A stretch of DNA of 64,000 nt from Pseudoxanthomonas sp. SE1 (GCF_029542205.1 NZ_CP113783.1:2967001-3031000), one strand, 5' to 3'; counted from the first letter of the stretch, positions 26,292-35,259 are shown. The notes: generated by a model from the letters alone, not told the origin. Made by a program: numbers and translations.

Positions 26292-26966
26292 TCAGAGCTT
26301 GAACAGCGGCTGCAGGCGTCGCGCCAGCCAGCCCGGGAAGCGCAGCGGCGCATCCAGGGCGGAGACGCAGATGCAGGCGACGCCGGGCACGGTTACCGGC
26401 TGGTGCTCGACGTCGCTGTCCAGGTCGGCCACGTCACCGGGGGCGAAGTGCCCCAGCGCATCGTGGTAGGCACCGCGCAGGATCTGGGTAAGTTCCGTCC
26501 CGCCATGGCTGTGCACGGGCATGCTGCGGCCGGGGCCGATCTTCAGCATCAGCAGCGTGCCTGTCGGCGTGCCCGCCGCCCGGATGCAATGCACGCCCGG
26601 CGCCATCCAGCGCCATTTCAAGGCACGGTAGGACGTGCCGAAATAAGGATGCAGCGGCGCCGGCAGGCGATCATCCGTCTCGTACGGCGCGATCCGCGGT
26701 GGTGGCGCCACCGCGACAGGCTCATCATCGAGGCGACGCAGCATCGCCTCGCGCAGGACGGCCTGGTGTCCTTCGTCCGGGGCGCCCGGTCCGGGCTGCT
26801 GGTGTTCGATCAGCTGTCCCCCGATGCATTCGGCCTCCTCCACGCGCGCGCGGCAATGCGCACAGGTTTCCAGGTGCGTGGCGGCGACGATCGCCATCTC
26901 GACGGTCAGCGCGCCCGCCGCGTAGCTGACCAGGGTGGAGGGATCGAGATGATGGTGCGGATTCAC
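26292..26966 (-). CDS. chrR: ChrR family anti-sigma factor (cupin type)
   Basis: A 224-residue zinc anti-sigma factor. The N-terminal anti-sigma domain shows the zinc motif HLETCAHC (about residues 31-38). The C-terminal half is a ChrR-type cupin with likely metal ligands in HSHGGTE and a later His in VEHQP. In Rhodobacter sphaeroides, ChrR holds the ECF sigma factor SigmaE and releases it under singlet-oxygen stress, the cupin being needed for sensing. The start overlaps the sigma gene's stop by 4 nt, the normal coupling. It should therefore act on the sigma factor encoded just upstream. Confidence 0.9.
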   Translation of the reverse strand: MNPHHHLDPSTLVSYAAGALTVEMAIVAATHLETCAHCRARVEEAECIGGQLIEHQQPGPGAPDEGHQAVLREAMLRRLDDEPVAVAPPPRIAPYETDDRLPAPLHPYFGTSYRALKWRWMAPGVHCIRAAGTPTGTLLMLKIGPGRSMPVHSHGGTELTQILRGAYHDALGHFAPGDVADLDSDVEHQPVTVPGVACICVSALDAPLRFPGWLARRLQPLFKL

Positions 26967-27589
26967 GGCTGTCCCCGTACTTGGCCCTGCAGGCGCAGGA
27001 ACGCGCGCCGCAGGTGCGACTTCACCGTGCCCAGCGGCATGCCGAGTTCGTCGGCGATTTCCTGGTGACTCTTGGCTTCGAAATACGACATCCGCATCAA
27101 CCTCGCCTGCACCGCCGGCAGTTCCTCAATGCGGCGTTGCAGGTGGACGTGCTCGGCGTAGTCCTCCGCCGACGTGAAGGGCCGGGCCAACTCCTCGTCC
27201 GTGCCCTGGCACGCATCCTCCAGCACCTGCACCCAGCTTGGCTCGCGTCGCACGCGGTCGATGTGGAGGTTGCGGCCGATCCGGAACAGCCACGTGGACA
27301 CCGCGCCCTGCTGCGGATCGTACATGGCCGCCCGCTGCCACAGGCGCAGCAGCGCCTCCTGCGAGAGCTCTTCCGCCACCGCCTCGGGACTGCCCAGCCC
27401 GCGCAGGTACAGGCACAGGCGCGGCATGAAGTGATCGTAGATCCGCATGAAGCTGCCTCGGTCGCGCAGCCGCGCCACCGCGATCATCTCGCGGGTCCAG
27501 TCATGCGTATCCCGGGTGGAGGGCGTGGGCGTGGACACCGGCCGTGCCGCCCCGCGGGGCGACGTGATCCTTGTGAAGTCGGACGGCAT
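26963..27589 (-). CDS. rpoE: ECF RNA polymerase sigma factor of the ChrR-controlled (SigmaE) type
   Basis: A 208-residue ECF sigma factor. Region 2 is seen at about residues 45-115 (PEAVAEELSQEALLRLW, STWLFRIGRNLHIDRVRRE) and region 4 at about 150-200 (ARLMRMSYFEAKSHQEIADE, MPLGTVKSHLRRAFLRLQ). It overlaps the ChrR-like anti-sigma gene by 4 nt, which places it with the singlet-oxygen-type ECF group. Likely targets are its own operon, the divergent gene, and the lipid-modification genes from 28.6 kb on. The first 30 residues are not part of the sigma fold, so the true start may be at a later Met. No confident promoter was recognised. Confidence 0.9.
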   Translation of the reverse strand: MPSDFTRITSPRGAARPVSTPTPSTRDTHDWTREMIAVARLRDRGSFMRIYDHFMPRLCLYLRGLGSPEAVAEELSQEALLRLWQRAAMYDPQQGAVSTWLFRIGRNLHIDRVRREPSWVQVLEDACQGTDEELARPFTSAEDYAEHVHLQRRIEELPAVQARLMRMSYFEAKSHQEIADELGMPLGTVKSHLRRAFLRLQGQVRGQP

Positions 27590-27735
27590 GGTATGCCAAG
27601 CCCCGTTGCTGGTCGTGATGGGCGTATGTACGGGCGGGATCGCCGTTTGGATGCGGCGTCATCCGATGCCCGGGTGCATCCGCCCTGCCCCGCGCGGCGT
27701 AGGACGAACCGGTCCAGCCCCTGGAATCCAGACGC

Positions 27736-28525
27736 ATGTCCATACACCGCCACCTGCTTGCGCTGTCGATGGGCGCCATCGGCGCCTGTGCGGCCGGTCC
27801 CGCCCGTGCGGACACCGACATCCAGCACCAGGAAGCCCGGGCCCATGCCCGCAAGGGCGAAACGCTGCTCTACCGCGAATCGCACTGGCGTTACCGGCAG
27901 GAGGGAACGGCGCGCCGGCTGGTGCTGTACCGGTGTCCGGATGGCCGTGCGTTCGCGCGCAAGACCGTGGTCGAACGCGCCATCGCCCAGGCACCGGACT
28001 TCGATTTCCAGGATGCGCGGGATGGCTATCGGGAAGGCGTGCGCAGCGGACCGCAGGGGCGCGTGGTCTACGTCCGGGCGGACGCGCGCGCTCCCCTGAA
28101 GGAACGTGCGCTGGTCGTACCCGCCGATGGCGTGATCGATGCGGGCTTCGATGCCAGCGTGCGCCGGCATTGGGCGACCCTTCGCGCCGGTGACGACGTG
28201 ACCCAACCCTTCCTGCTGCCCAGCAGGATGTCCTTCGTGCCGGTACGCCTGCAGCCCGGACCGTCCGCGATGGCAGGGCATTCCCGCGCAGCGCATGACC
28301 ATGCGACTGGACCGCTGGTACGGCTTCGTCGCACCCTCGATGGAACTGACCTACGCGAACATCGACCAACGCCTGCTGGAATTCGCCGGCATCGCCACCA
28401 TCCGCGACAGCGCGGGGCGGCACCAGGACGTGCGCATCGTGTTCCCCGAACCCGCCAAGCCCGCCGATGCCGGCGCCCTGCAGCGCGCTTTCGCCACGCC
28501 GCTCGTGCAGCGGTGCACGTCCTGA
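27736..28525 (+). pseudogene. secreted protein of unknown function, broken by an apparent single-base frameshift
   Basis: The first frame gives a signal peptide (MSIHRHLLALSMGAIGACAA, ending near ARA) and about 160 mature residues including ESHWRYRQEGTARRLVLYRC, DFDFQDARDGYREGVR and LPSRMSFVPVRLQP. Near 28277 the sense continues in another frame: IPAQRMTMRLDRWYGFVAP, then LLEFAGIATIRDSAGRHQDV and RIVFPEP, ending at 28525. Removing one G from the GGG at about 28276-28278 joins them smoothly. Either a recent mutation or a sequencing error. No function is known. It is divergent from the sigma factor gene, so it may be a target of that system. Confidence 0.7.
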
Positions 28526-28594
28526 GCGTCGTACCGCGTGCATCCGATCGCCGCCTGCACACGTATGTGCCGTGAATGCAGCGGAGACAGAGCG

Positions 28595-29548
28595 ATGCCG
28601 GCCAGCGTTTCATCCCTCTCCACGCTGGCGGCACGCGGTCTGGCGGCCGTGCGTCGCTGGTTCGACACGCAGATGGCGGATGACGAAGACGCAGGGCGCG
28701 CCCGCGAGATCGACTGGCTGCGTGCCGTCCCCTTCATCGGCATGCACCTTGCGTGCGTGGCCGTGCTGTGGGTCGGCGTATCGCCTGCCGCGGTGATCGC
28801 GGCAGTGGCGCTCTACGCCGTGCGCATGTTCGCGATCACCGGCTTCTATCACCGCTACTTCTCGCACCGCACGTTCCGCACGTCGCGCGTGCTGCAGTTC
28901 GTGTTCGCGCTGATCGGCGCCGCCAGCGTGCAGCGCGGCCCATTGTGGTGGGCTGCGCACCACCGCAACCACCATCGCCATGCCGACACCCCCGCGGACC
29001 CGCATTCGCCCGCGGTGCACGGCTTCTGGTGGAGCCACGCGGGCTGGTTCCTCACCCGCGGCGGCTTCCGCACGGACTGGGCGCGCATTCCCGACCTTGC
29101 GCGCTATCCGGAACTGCGCTGGCTGGACCGCTACGACACCGTCGTGCCGGTGTTGCTGGCCGCCAGCCTGTATGCGGCCGGGGAACTGCTGCAGCACGTC
29201 GCGCCGCAGTGGGGAACGGACGGCCCGCAGTTGCTGGTGTGGGGCTTCTTCGTGTCCACCGTTGTGCTGTTCCATGCCACGGTCACCATCAATTCGCTGG
29301 CGCACCGCTTCGGGCGCCGCCGCTTCGACACGCACGACGACAGCCGCAACAACGTCTGGCTCGCGCTGCTGACCTTCGGCGAGGGTTGGCACAACAACCA
29401 CCACTTCTTCCCTGGTACCGCGCGCCAGGGGTTCCGCTGGTGGGAGATCGACCTGACCTGGTACGGACTGCGGCTGCTCGCCCTGGTCGGCCTGGTGCAG
29501 GAACTCAAGCCCGTGCCCGCCTGGGTGCTGGCCAAGGCGAGGCATTGA
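28595..29548 (+). CDS. acyl-CoA/acyl-lipid desaturase
   Basis: A 317-residue membrane di-iron fatty-acid desaturase. All three histidine boxes are present: HRYFSH, HRNHHRH and HNNHH, with hydrophobic helices between them. It resembles delta-9-type acyl-CoA desaturases. First gene of a seven-gene run; the next gene starts 2 nt after its stop. The start at MPASVSSLST follows GGAG and gives a normal N-terminus; the longer frame reads into the preceding gene's end. In context it probably supplies or modifies unsaturated acyl chains used by the downstream methyltransferases and flavoprotein. Confidence 0.88.
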   Translation: MPASVSSLSTLAARGLAAVRRWFDTQMADDEDAGRAREIDWLRAVPFIGMHLACVAVLWVGVSPAAVIAAVALYAVRMFAITGFYHRYFSHRTFRTSRVLQFVFALIGAASVQRGPLWWAAHHRNHHRHADTPADPHSPAVHGFWWSHAGWFLTRGGFRTDWARIPDLARYPELRWLDRYDTVVPVLLAASLYAAGELLQHVAPQWGTDGPQLLVWGFFVSTVVLFHATVTINSLAHRFGRRRFDTHDDSRNNVWLALLTFGEGWHNNHHFFPGTARQGFRWWEIDLTWYGLRLLALVGLVQELKPVPAWVLAKARH

Positions 29549-29550
29549 GC

Positions 29551-30834
29551 ATGCGCATCGCGATCGTGGGTTCCGGCATCGCAGGCCTGGCGTCGGCCTG
29601 GTGGCTGTCGCAGCGGCACGAGGTGGTGCTGTTCGAAGCCAACGACTACCTTGGCGGACACACGCATACGCACGCCGTCGAGCAGGCCGGGCGCGAGTAC
29701 CGCATCGACAGCGGCTTCATCGTCTTCAACCCGGACCACTATCCGCTGCTGTGCGGGCTCTTCGACGAGCTTGGCGTGGCCTCGCAGCCGACCACGATGA
29801 GTTTTTCCGTGCACAGCGCGCGCAGCGGCGTGGAATACAACGCGACCTCGCTCGATACGCTGTTCTGCCAGCGCCGCAACCTGCTGTCGCCGCGCTTCTG
29901 GGGCATGCTCCGCGACCTGGCGCGTTTCTACCGCGAGGCGCCTGCATTGTTGGTCGGAGAGCAGACGGGCCCCACGCTCGGCGACTACCTGCAGGCCGGC
30001 GGCTACGGCGATGCCTTCCGCGATGAACATCTGGTGCCGATGGCATCGGCCCTGTGGTCGTCCCCGCCGCAGGGGATCCTCGCGTTTCCTGCGCGCTACC
30101 TGGTGCAGTTCATGGCGAACCACCACATGCTGACGCTGGGTGAACGCTCGCCGTGGCGCGTGGTGGCCGGCGGTTCGGCGACGTACGTGGAGGCGCTGCG
30201 TCGTCGCTGGCGCGTGCAGGAACGTTTGTCCACGCCCGTGCTGGCGGTACGGCGCGATGCGGATGGCGTCGAACTCGATACGCTGCGTGGCCGCGAACGC
30301 TTCGACCACGTGGTGATGGCCTGCCACAGCGACGATGCGCTGCGCCTGATGCATGACGCCGACATCCGCGAGCGCGACATCCTCGGCGCGATCCGCTACC
30401 AGTCCAACGACACCGTGCTTCACACCGACGCGCGCCTGCTGCCGCGTCGCCGCAAGGCCTGGGCCGCATGGAACGCGCACGTGCCGCGCGACCCGTCGGC
30501 ACCGTGCACGGTGAGCTACTGCATGAACCTGCTGCAGGACGTCGTGTCGCCGGATCCTTTCGTGGTGACCCTCAACCGCAGCGAGGCGATCGATCCCGCG
30601 CGCATCCTCAAGCGCATGCAGTATCGCCATCCGGTCTACGACCACGCCATGGTCGCCGCACAGCGGCGCAGGCACGAGATCCAGGGACACCGGCGCACGT
30701 GGTTCGCCGGTGCCTATTGGGGTTGGGGCTTCCATGAGGACGGCATCCGCAGCGCGCGCGACGTGGTGGATGCCATCGAGGCGCTGACCGCCGCAACGGC
30801 CGTCCGGCGCGACGCAGAAGCGGTGAGCGCGTGA
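29551..30834 (+). CDS. FAD-dependent amine-oxidase-like protein of the ChrR lipid cluster
   Basis: A 427-residue flavoprotein. The N-terminal dinucleotide-binding motif is clear (IVGSGIAGLASAWWLSQ) followed by VVLFEANDYLGGHTHT, the usual FAD ribose/pyrophosphate-binding stretch of NAD(P)-binding_8/amine-oxidase-like proteins; the C-terminal FAGAYWGWGFHEDGIRSA closes the FAD site. Homologues sit next to DUF1365 and CFA-synthase genes in many bacteria, and in Rhodobacter a member of this type is linked to unusual (furan/methylated) fatty acids under SigmaE control. A lipid desaturase/oxidase role is likely; amine oxidation is unlikely. Its GTGA overlap with the next gene indicates coupling. Confidence 0.88.
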   Translation: MRIAIVGSGIAGLASAWWLSQRHEVVLFEANDYLGGHTHTHAVEQAGREYRIDSGFIVFNPDHYPLLCGLFDELGVASQPTTMSFSVHSARSGVEYNATSLDTLFCQRRNLLSPRFWGMLRDLARFYREAPALLVGEQTGPTLGDYLQAGGYGDAFRDEHLVPMASALWSSPPQGILAFPARYLVQFMANHHMLTLGERSPWRVVAGGSATYVEALRRRWRVQERLSTPVLAVRRDADGVELDTLRGRERFDHVVMACHSDDALRLMHDADIRERDILGAIRYQSNDTVLHTDARLLPRRRKAWAAWNAHVPRDPSAPCTVSYCMNLLQDVVSPDPFVVTLNRSEAIDPARILKRMQYRHPVYDHAMVAAQRRRHEIQGHRRTWFAGAYWGWGFHEDGIRSARDVVDAIEALTAATAVRRDAEAVSA

Positions 30835-31607
30835 CCGCGCCGCTGGCAAGCGCCGTATACGAGGGCTGGGTGCGGCATCGCCGGTATGCGCCGCGCGCGC
30901 ATGCCTTCCGCTATCGCATGGCGCAGCTCTACCTGGACCTGGACGAAATCGATACCGTGTTCGACCGTCGCTGGCTGTGGTCGGTGGATCGCCGCAACCT
31001 GGCCGAGTTCCGCCGGTGCGACTACCTGGCACCGCACGACCGGCCGCTGGCCGAGGCTGTGCGCGACCGGGTCGAACGCGCGCTCGGCCATCGGCCGCAA
31101 GGCCCGGTCCGCCTGCTGACGCACCTGCGCTACGGCGGCTACGTCTTCAATCCGGTCAGCTTCTACTACTGCTTCCAGCCTGATGGCACCACGCTGGACG
31201 CCGTGCTGGCCGAGATCACCAACACGCCCTGGCGCGAACGGCACAGCTACGTGTTGCCGGTACAGGACGGTGTGCCGTACGGCGACGGCTGGGCATGGGG
31301 CTTCGACAAGGCCTTCCACGTGTCGCCGTTCCTGCCGATGGACTGCACCTACCGCTGGCGCTTCACACCGCCTGAAGACGCCCTGCGCGTGCACATGCAA
31401 GTCGAGCGCGAAGGGCGGCGCGCCTTTGACGCCACCCTGACCCTGCTGCGCCGACCCTTGGATGGCGCCTCGCTCGCCCGCGTGCTGTGGCGCTACCCGC
31501 TGATGACCGCGCAGGTCGTCGCCGGCATCCACTGGCAGGCGCTGCGCCTGTGGCTCAAGCGCACGCCCGTCCACGACCACCCTTCCCTCGCCCGCGAGAC
31601 CCCATGA
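30831..31607 (+). CDS. DUF1365 protein
   Basis: A 258-residue DUF1365 protein. Family blocks seen are YEGWVRHRRYAPRAHAFRY, LLTHLRYGGYVFNPVSFYYC, AEITNTPWRERHSYVL and KAFHVSPFLPMDCTYRWRF. DUF1365 proteins are almost always encoded between an FAD amine-oxidase-like gene and a CFA-synthase-like gene, exactly as here, and are presumed to take part in acyl-chain modification; their chemistry is unknown. The GTG start overlaps the preceding stop by 4 nt, and the next ATG overlaps this gene's stop by 4 nt. Confidence 0.88.
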   Translation: MTAPLASAVYEGWVRHRRYAPRAHAFRYRMAQLYLDLDEIDTVFDRRWLWSVDRRNLAEFRRCDYLAPHDRPLAEAVRDRVERALGHRPQGPVRLLTHLRYGGYVFNPVSFYYCFQPDGTTLDAVLAEITNTPWRERHSYVLPVQDGVPYGDGWAWGFDKAFHVSPFLPMDCTYRWRFTPPEDALRVHMQVEREGRRAFDATLTLLRRPLDGASLARVLWRYPLMTAQVVAGIHWQALRLWLKRTPVHDHPSLARETP

Positions 31608-32854
31608 ACGAAATCGCCGACGTCCCTGCCACCGCGTCCTTCAGCGCGCTCGATCGCCTGCTGCGCTCGCAGCTGCTGGCGCGCCTGGATGCGCTGGACC
31701 ACGGCATGCTGGTGGTCCGCGACGCGCTGGGCGAACACCGCTTCGGTCGCACCGGTGGCGATGCGCTGCCCGCCGTGCATCTGTGGATCGACGATCCCGC
31801 GTTCTACCGCGCGGTGGCCGCCCAGGGCAGCGTCGGCGCGGGCGAGGCTTACATCGGCGGCCAATGGCGCTGCGACGACCTGGTAGGTCTGGTGCGCCTG
31901 CTGGTGCGCAACCGCGCGTTGCTGGATGGCATGGAAGGCGGCCTCGCGCGGCTGGGGGGCTGGGCGCTGCGCAGCTGGCACGCACTCCGGCGCAACACAC
32001 GCGAAGGCAGCCGTCGCAACATCGCTGCGCACTACGACCTCGGCAACGATTTCTTCGCCCTGTTCCTGTCGTCGGACCTGATGTATTCCTCGGCGATGTT
32101 CGCTTCGCCGGACGAGGACCTGGAAACGGCCTCGTACCGCAAGCTCGATGCGGTGTGCCGCAAGCTGGCGCTGGCGCCGGGGGACCGGGTGATCGAGATC
32201 GGTACCGGCTGGGGCGGCTTCGCGCTGCATGCGGCGCGCCACTACGGCGCGCACGTGACCACCACCACGATCTCGCGGGAACAGCACGCGCTGGCCAGCG
32301 CGCGTGTCGCCGCGGCCGGCCTCGGGGATCGCGTGACCCTGCTGCTGCAGGACTACCGCGACCTGCAGGGGCAGTACGACAAGCTGGTGTCCATCGAGAT
32401 GATCGAGGCGATCGGCGCGCAATACCTCGACACGTTCTTCGGCAGGCTGGGCAGTCTGCTGCGGCCGGGCGGACAGGCGCTGCTGCAGGCCATCACCATC
32501 GAGGATCACCGCTACGTGCAGGCGCGCGACGCGGTGGATTACATCAAACGCTTCGTGTTCCCCGGCAGCTTCATCCCGTCGCTCAACGCGATGTACGACG
32601 CCAAGACCCGTGCCGGCGACCTGCAGGTCGTCCACCAGGAGGACTTCGGGCTGTCGTATGCGTATACGTTGCGCGCATGGCGGCGCCGTTTCATGACGCG
32701 CCTGGCGGATGTACGCGCACAGGGCTTCGATGAGCGCTTCATCCGCCTGTGGGAGTTCTACCTGGCCTATTGCGAAGGCGGCTTCCTGGAGCGCTCCATC
32801 GGCGTGTCGCACCTGCTGATGGCGCGTCCCGGCCATCCATCGGGGGCCGCATGA
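31604..32854 (+). CDS. cyclopropane-fatty-acyl-phospholipid synthase-like methyltransferase
   Basis: A 416-residue SAM-dependent methyltransferase of the CFA synthase family. Family landmarks are YDLGNDFFALFLSSDLMYSS (about residue 145), the SAM site VIEIGTGWGGFALHAA, and SIEMIEAIGAQYLDTFF. In the E. coli enzyme the stretch reads YSCAYW; here the Cys is Ser (YSSAMF), so it may add a methyl or methylene group without ring closure. Such enzymes use phospholipid unsaturated acyl chains as substrate at the membrane surface. It is in the middle of the coupled operon (4-nt overlaps on both sides). Confidence 0.88.
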   Translation: MNEIADVPATASFSALDRLLRSQLLARLDALDHGMLVVRDALGEHRFGRTGGDALPAVHLWIDDPAFYRAVAAQGSVGAGEAYIGGQWRCDDLVGLVRLLVRNRALLDGMEGGLARLGGWALRSWHALRRNTREGSRRNIAAHYDLGNDFFALFLSSDLMYSSAMFASPDEDLETASYRKLDAVCRKLALAPGDRVIEIGTGWGGFALHAARHYGAHVTTTTISREQHALASARVAAAGLGDRVTLLLQDYRDLQGQYDKLVSIEMIEAIGAQYLDTFFGRLGSLLRPGGQALLQAITIEDHRYVQARDAVDYIKRFVFPGSFIPSLNAMYDAKTRAGDLQVVHQEDFGLSYAYTLRAWRRRFMTRLADVRAQGFDERFIRLWEFYLAYCEGGFLERSIGVSHLLMARPGHPSGAA

Positions 32855-33648
32855 ATCCCCTGCATGTCTTCGCCCTCGTCGCCGTGTTGGCGGCCGTCGT
32901 GATGATGCTGGGCTGGCGGTGGCAGCGACGGCATGCCAATGCCGGCATCGTCGACGTGCTGTGGTCCGCATGCGTGGGGGGCAGCGCTGTTCTGTTCGCC
33001 GCGCTGGGCGACGGCGCGTGGCAGGCGCGCGCCACCCTGGCCGTGCTCGGTGGCGCGTGGGGTGCACGACTGGCGTTGCACCTGTGGCACCGCGTGCGCA
33101 GCGAGCCGGAGGATGGCCGTTACCGCCATCTGCGCGAGCACTGGCAGGGACACCAGGGCAAGTTTTTCCTGTTCTTCATGGCGCAGGCGCTGCTGGTGGT
33201 GCTGTTCGCCCTGCCGTTCGCCGCCGTGGCGCGCAGTCCGGTGGACGGGGCCTGGCCTTGGATCGTGCTGGCGGTGGCCATCTGGACGGGCAGCGTCGCC
33301 GGCGAGGCCGTCGCCGACCGGCAACTGGCGCGCTTCCGCGCTGACCCGGCCAATCGCGGCAGGACATGCCGCGAGGGTTTGTGGCGATATTCGCGCCATC
33401 CCAACTATTTCTTCGAATGGCTGCACTGGTTCGCGTACATCGCGCTGGCGGTCGGTTCGTCGTGGTTCTGGCTGGCGTGGGCAGGCCCGGTGGTGATGTA
33501 CGTGTTCCTGCGCTGGATCTCCGGCATTCCCTATACCGAAGCCCAGGCGCTGCGCACGCGCGGCGAAGACTACCGCGAGTACCAGCGCACCACAGCGATG
33601 CTGTTGCCCTGGTTTCCCAAACCCGCCACCAAGGAGGCGACACGATGA
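32851..33648 (+). CDS. DUF1295 membrane protein (isoprenylcysteine methyltransferase/steroid reductase-like)
   Basis: A 265-residue membrane protein of DUF1295, related in fold to steroid 5-alpha-reductases and isoprenylcysteine methyltransferases. Several helices are followed by the C-terminal signature CREGLWRYSRHPNYFFEWLH and a final FLRWISGIPYTEAQ/EYQRTTAMLLPWFP segment, the expected cofactor region. Probably acts on a membrane lipid, as a reductase or methyltransferase; which one cannot be told. The ATG overlaps the upstream stop by 4 nt, and the next ATG overlaps this gene's end by 4 nt. Confidence 0.87.
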   Translation: MNPLHVFALVAVLAAVVMMLGWRWQRRHANAGIVDVLWSACVGGSAVLFAALGDGAWQARATLAVLGGAWGARLALHLWHRVRSEPEDGRYRHLREHWQGHQGKFFLFFMAQALLVVLFALPFAAVARSPVDGAWPWIVLAVAIWTGSVAGEAVADRQLARFRADPANRGRTCREGLWRYSRHPNYFFEWLHWFAYIALAVGSSWFWLAWAGPVVMYVFLRWISGIPYTEAQALRTRGEDYREYQRTTAMLLPWFPKPATKEATR

Positions 33649-34727
33649 ACGCGATGGTGGAAGAATTGGCCGCCGACAAGGCTGCCCCGGGCCTGCTGGG
33701 CCTGGCCGAACGCGGCCTGTTGCCCGACATGCTGATACGCGCCGGCATCCGCCAGTTGTGCGCGCAGCGGCTGCGCGACGAAAGCAAGGGCGGCCAGGAA
33801 ACGCAGTCCGCGCTGCTCGCGCATCGGCTGCAGGCGCTGCGCCAGGGGGCGCTGGCCGTGCATACCGATGCCGCCAACCGGCAGCACTACGAACTTCCTG
33901 CCGACTTCTTCCGTCATTGCCTTGGCGAGCGCCTGAAGTACAGCAGTTGCTATTACCCCACCGGCACCGAGACCCTGGACCAGGCCGAAGGCGCGATGCT
34001 GGCGTTGTATGGCGAACGCGCCGCGCTGGCCGATGGCCAGGACATCCTGGAATTGGGCTGCGGCTGGGGCTCGCTGACGCTGTGGATGGCCGCGCGCTAT
34101 CCGGGCGCACGCATCACCGCCGTGTCCAACTCCCACTCGCAGCGTCAGTTCATCGAGGCGCGCTGCAAAGAACGTGGCTTGACCAACGTACGCGTCATTA
34201 CCTGCGACGTGAACCAGCTGCAGCTGGAGCCGCAGGCCTTCGATCGCTGCGTGTCGGTGGAGATGTTCGAACACGTCAGCAACCATGCCGCGCTGCTACA
34301 TCGGATCCATGACGCGCTTCGCCCCGGTGGCGCGCTGTTCGTGCACATCTTCGTACACCGCCACCTGATGTATCCGTTCGAGACGCAGGGTGAGGACAAC
34401 TGGATGGGCCGGCATTTCTTCACCGGCGGCATGATGCCGTCGGCCGACCTGCTGCTGTTCTTCCAGGACCATCTGCATCTGCAGGAACGCTGGCTGCTCG
34501 ACGGCACCCACTACCAGCGCACCGCCAACCACTGGCTGGCGCGGCACGATGCACATCGCGCGGAAGTGATGGACGTGCTGCGCAGCGCCTATGGCGATGC
34601 CGCGCCGCTATGGAACCAGCGCTGGCGCATGTTCTGGATGGCGTGCGCGGAACTGTTCGGCTATCGCGGCGGGCAGGAATGGCTGGTCGCGCACTATCGC
34701 TTCCAGCGCCCGACCCGGGAGCACTGA
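33645..34727 (+). CDS. second CFA-synthase-like SAM methyltransferase
   Basis: A 360-residue methyltransferase, more distant from CFA synthase than the gene two places upstream. Seen are HYELPADFFRHCLGERLKYS, the SAM-binding DILELGCGWGSLTLWMAARY, VSVEMFEHVSNHAALL and HHFFTGG-like (RHFFTGGMMPSADLL). The start at MNAMVEELA has AAGGAGG 8 nt upstream. Having two different CFA-like methyltransferases in one operon suggests two successive or alternative acyl modifications. The lipocalin gene starts 1 nt after its stop. It could alternatively act on a soluble lipid or amine, like the related plant N-methyltransferases. Confidence 0.86.
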   Translation: MNAMVEELAADKAAPGLLGLAERGLLPDMLIRAGIRQLCAQRLRDESKGGQETQSALLAHRLQALRQGALAVHTDAANRQHYELPADFFRHCLGERLKYSSCYYPTGTETLDQAEGAMLALYGERAALADGQDILELGCGWGSLTLWMAARYPGARITAVSNSHSQRQFIEARCKERGLTNVRVITCDVNQLQLEPQAFDRCVSVEMFEHVSNHAALLHRIHDALRPGGALFVHIFVHRHLMYPFETQGEDNWMGRHFFTGGMMPSADLLLFFQDHLHLQERWLLDGTHYQRTANHWLARHDAHRAEVMDVLRSAYGDAAPLWNQRWRMFWMACAELFGYRGGQEWLVAHYRFQRPTREH

Positions 34728-34728
34728 C

Positions 34729-35259
34729 ATGCGTACCCTGCCCTTCATGCTGCTCGCGCTGTTGGTCGCCACCACCACCGCCGCCTGCCGCTCCGGCTAC
34801 GTCAAGCCGTCCATTCCCACGGCCGCACCGGTCGACGTGGACCGCTTCATGGGCGACTGGTACGTCATCGCGCACATCCCATCGTTTCCCGAACGCGAGG
34901 CCTATGCCGCCGTGGAGTCGTACGCGAAGCTGCCCGACGGCCGCATCCAGACCACGTTCCGCTTCCGCAAGGGCGCGCTGGACGGACCGGAGAAGACGAT
35001 GCACCCCATCGGCACCGTGAAGCCCGACGGTGGCGGTGCAGTGTGGGACATGCAGTTCGTGTGGCCGATCCAGGCCGAGTACGTCATCGCGTACGTGGGC
35101 GCCGACTACCAGCAGACGATCGTCGGACGCAGCAAGCGCGATTACGTGTGGTTGATGGCGCGCACGCCGCGGATTCCGGAGGCGGATTACCAGGCGCGCG
35201 TGCGCCAGATCGAAGCGCTGGGCTACGACGTGTCGAAGCTGCGCCGCGTACCGCACTGA
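34729..35259 (+). CDS. outer-membrane lipocalin (Blc-like)
   Basis: A 176-residue bacterial lipocalin. After a signal peptide with a possible lipobox (TTTAAC), the family's GxW motif is seen in DVDRFMGDWYVIAHIPSFPE, then EREAYAAVESYAKLPDGRI and the C-terminal RSKRDYVWLMARTPRIPE. Bacterial Blc binds fatty acids or lysophospholipids at the outer membrane. Ending this operon, it may carry the modified or damaged acyl chains that the upstream enzymes make or repair. It is the last gene of the run that starts at 28595. Confidence 0.85.
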   Translation: MRTLPFMLLALLVATTTAACRSGYVKPSIPTAAPVDVDRFMGDWYVIAHIPSFPEREAYAAVESYAKLPDGRIQTTFRFRKGALDGPEKTMHPIGTVKPDGGGAVWDMQFVWPIQAEYVIAYVGADYQQTIVGRSKRDYVWLMARTPRIPEADYQARVRQIEALGYDVSKLRRVPH

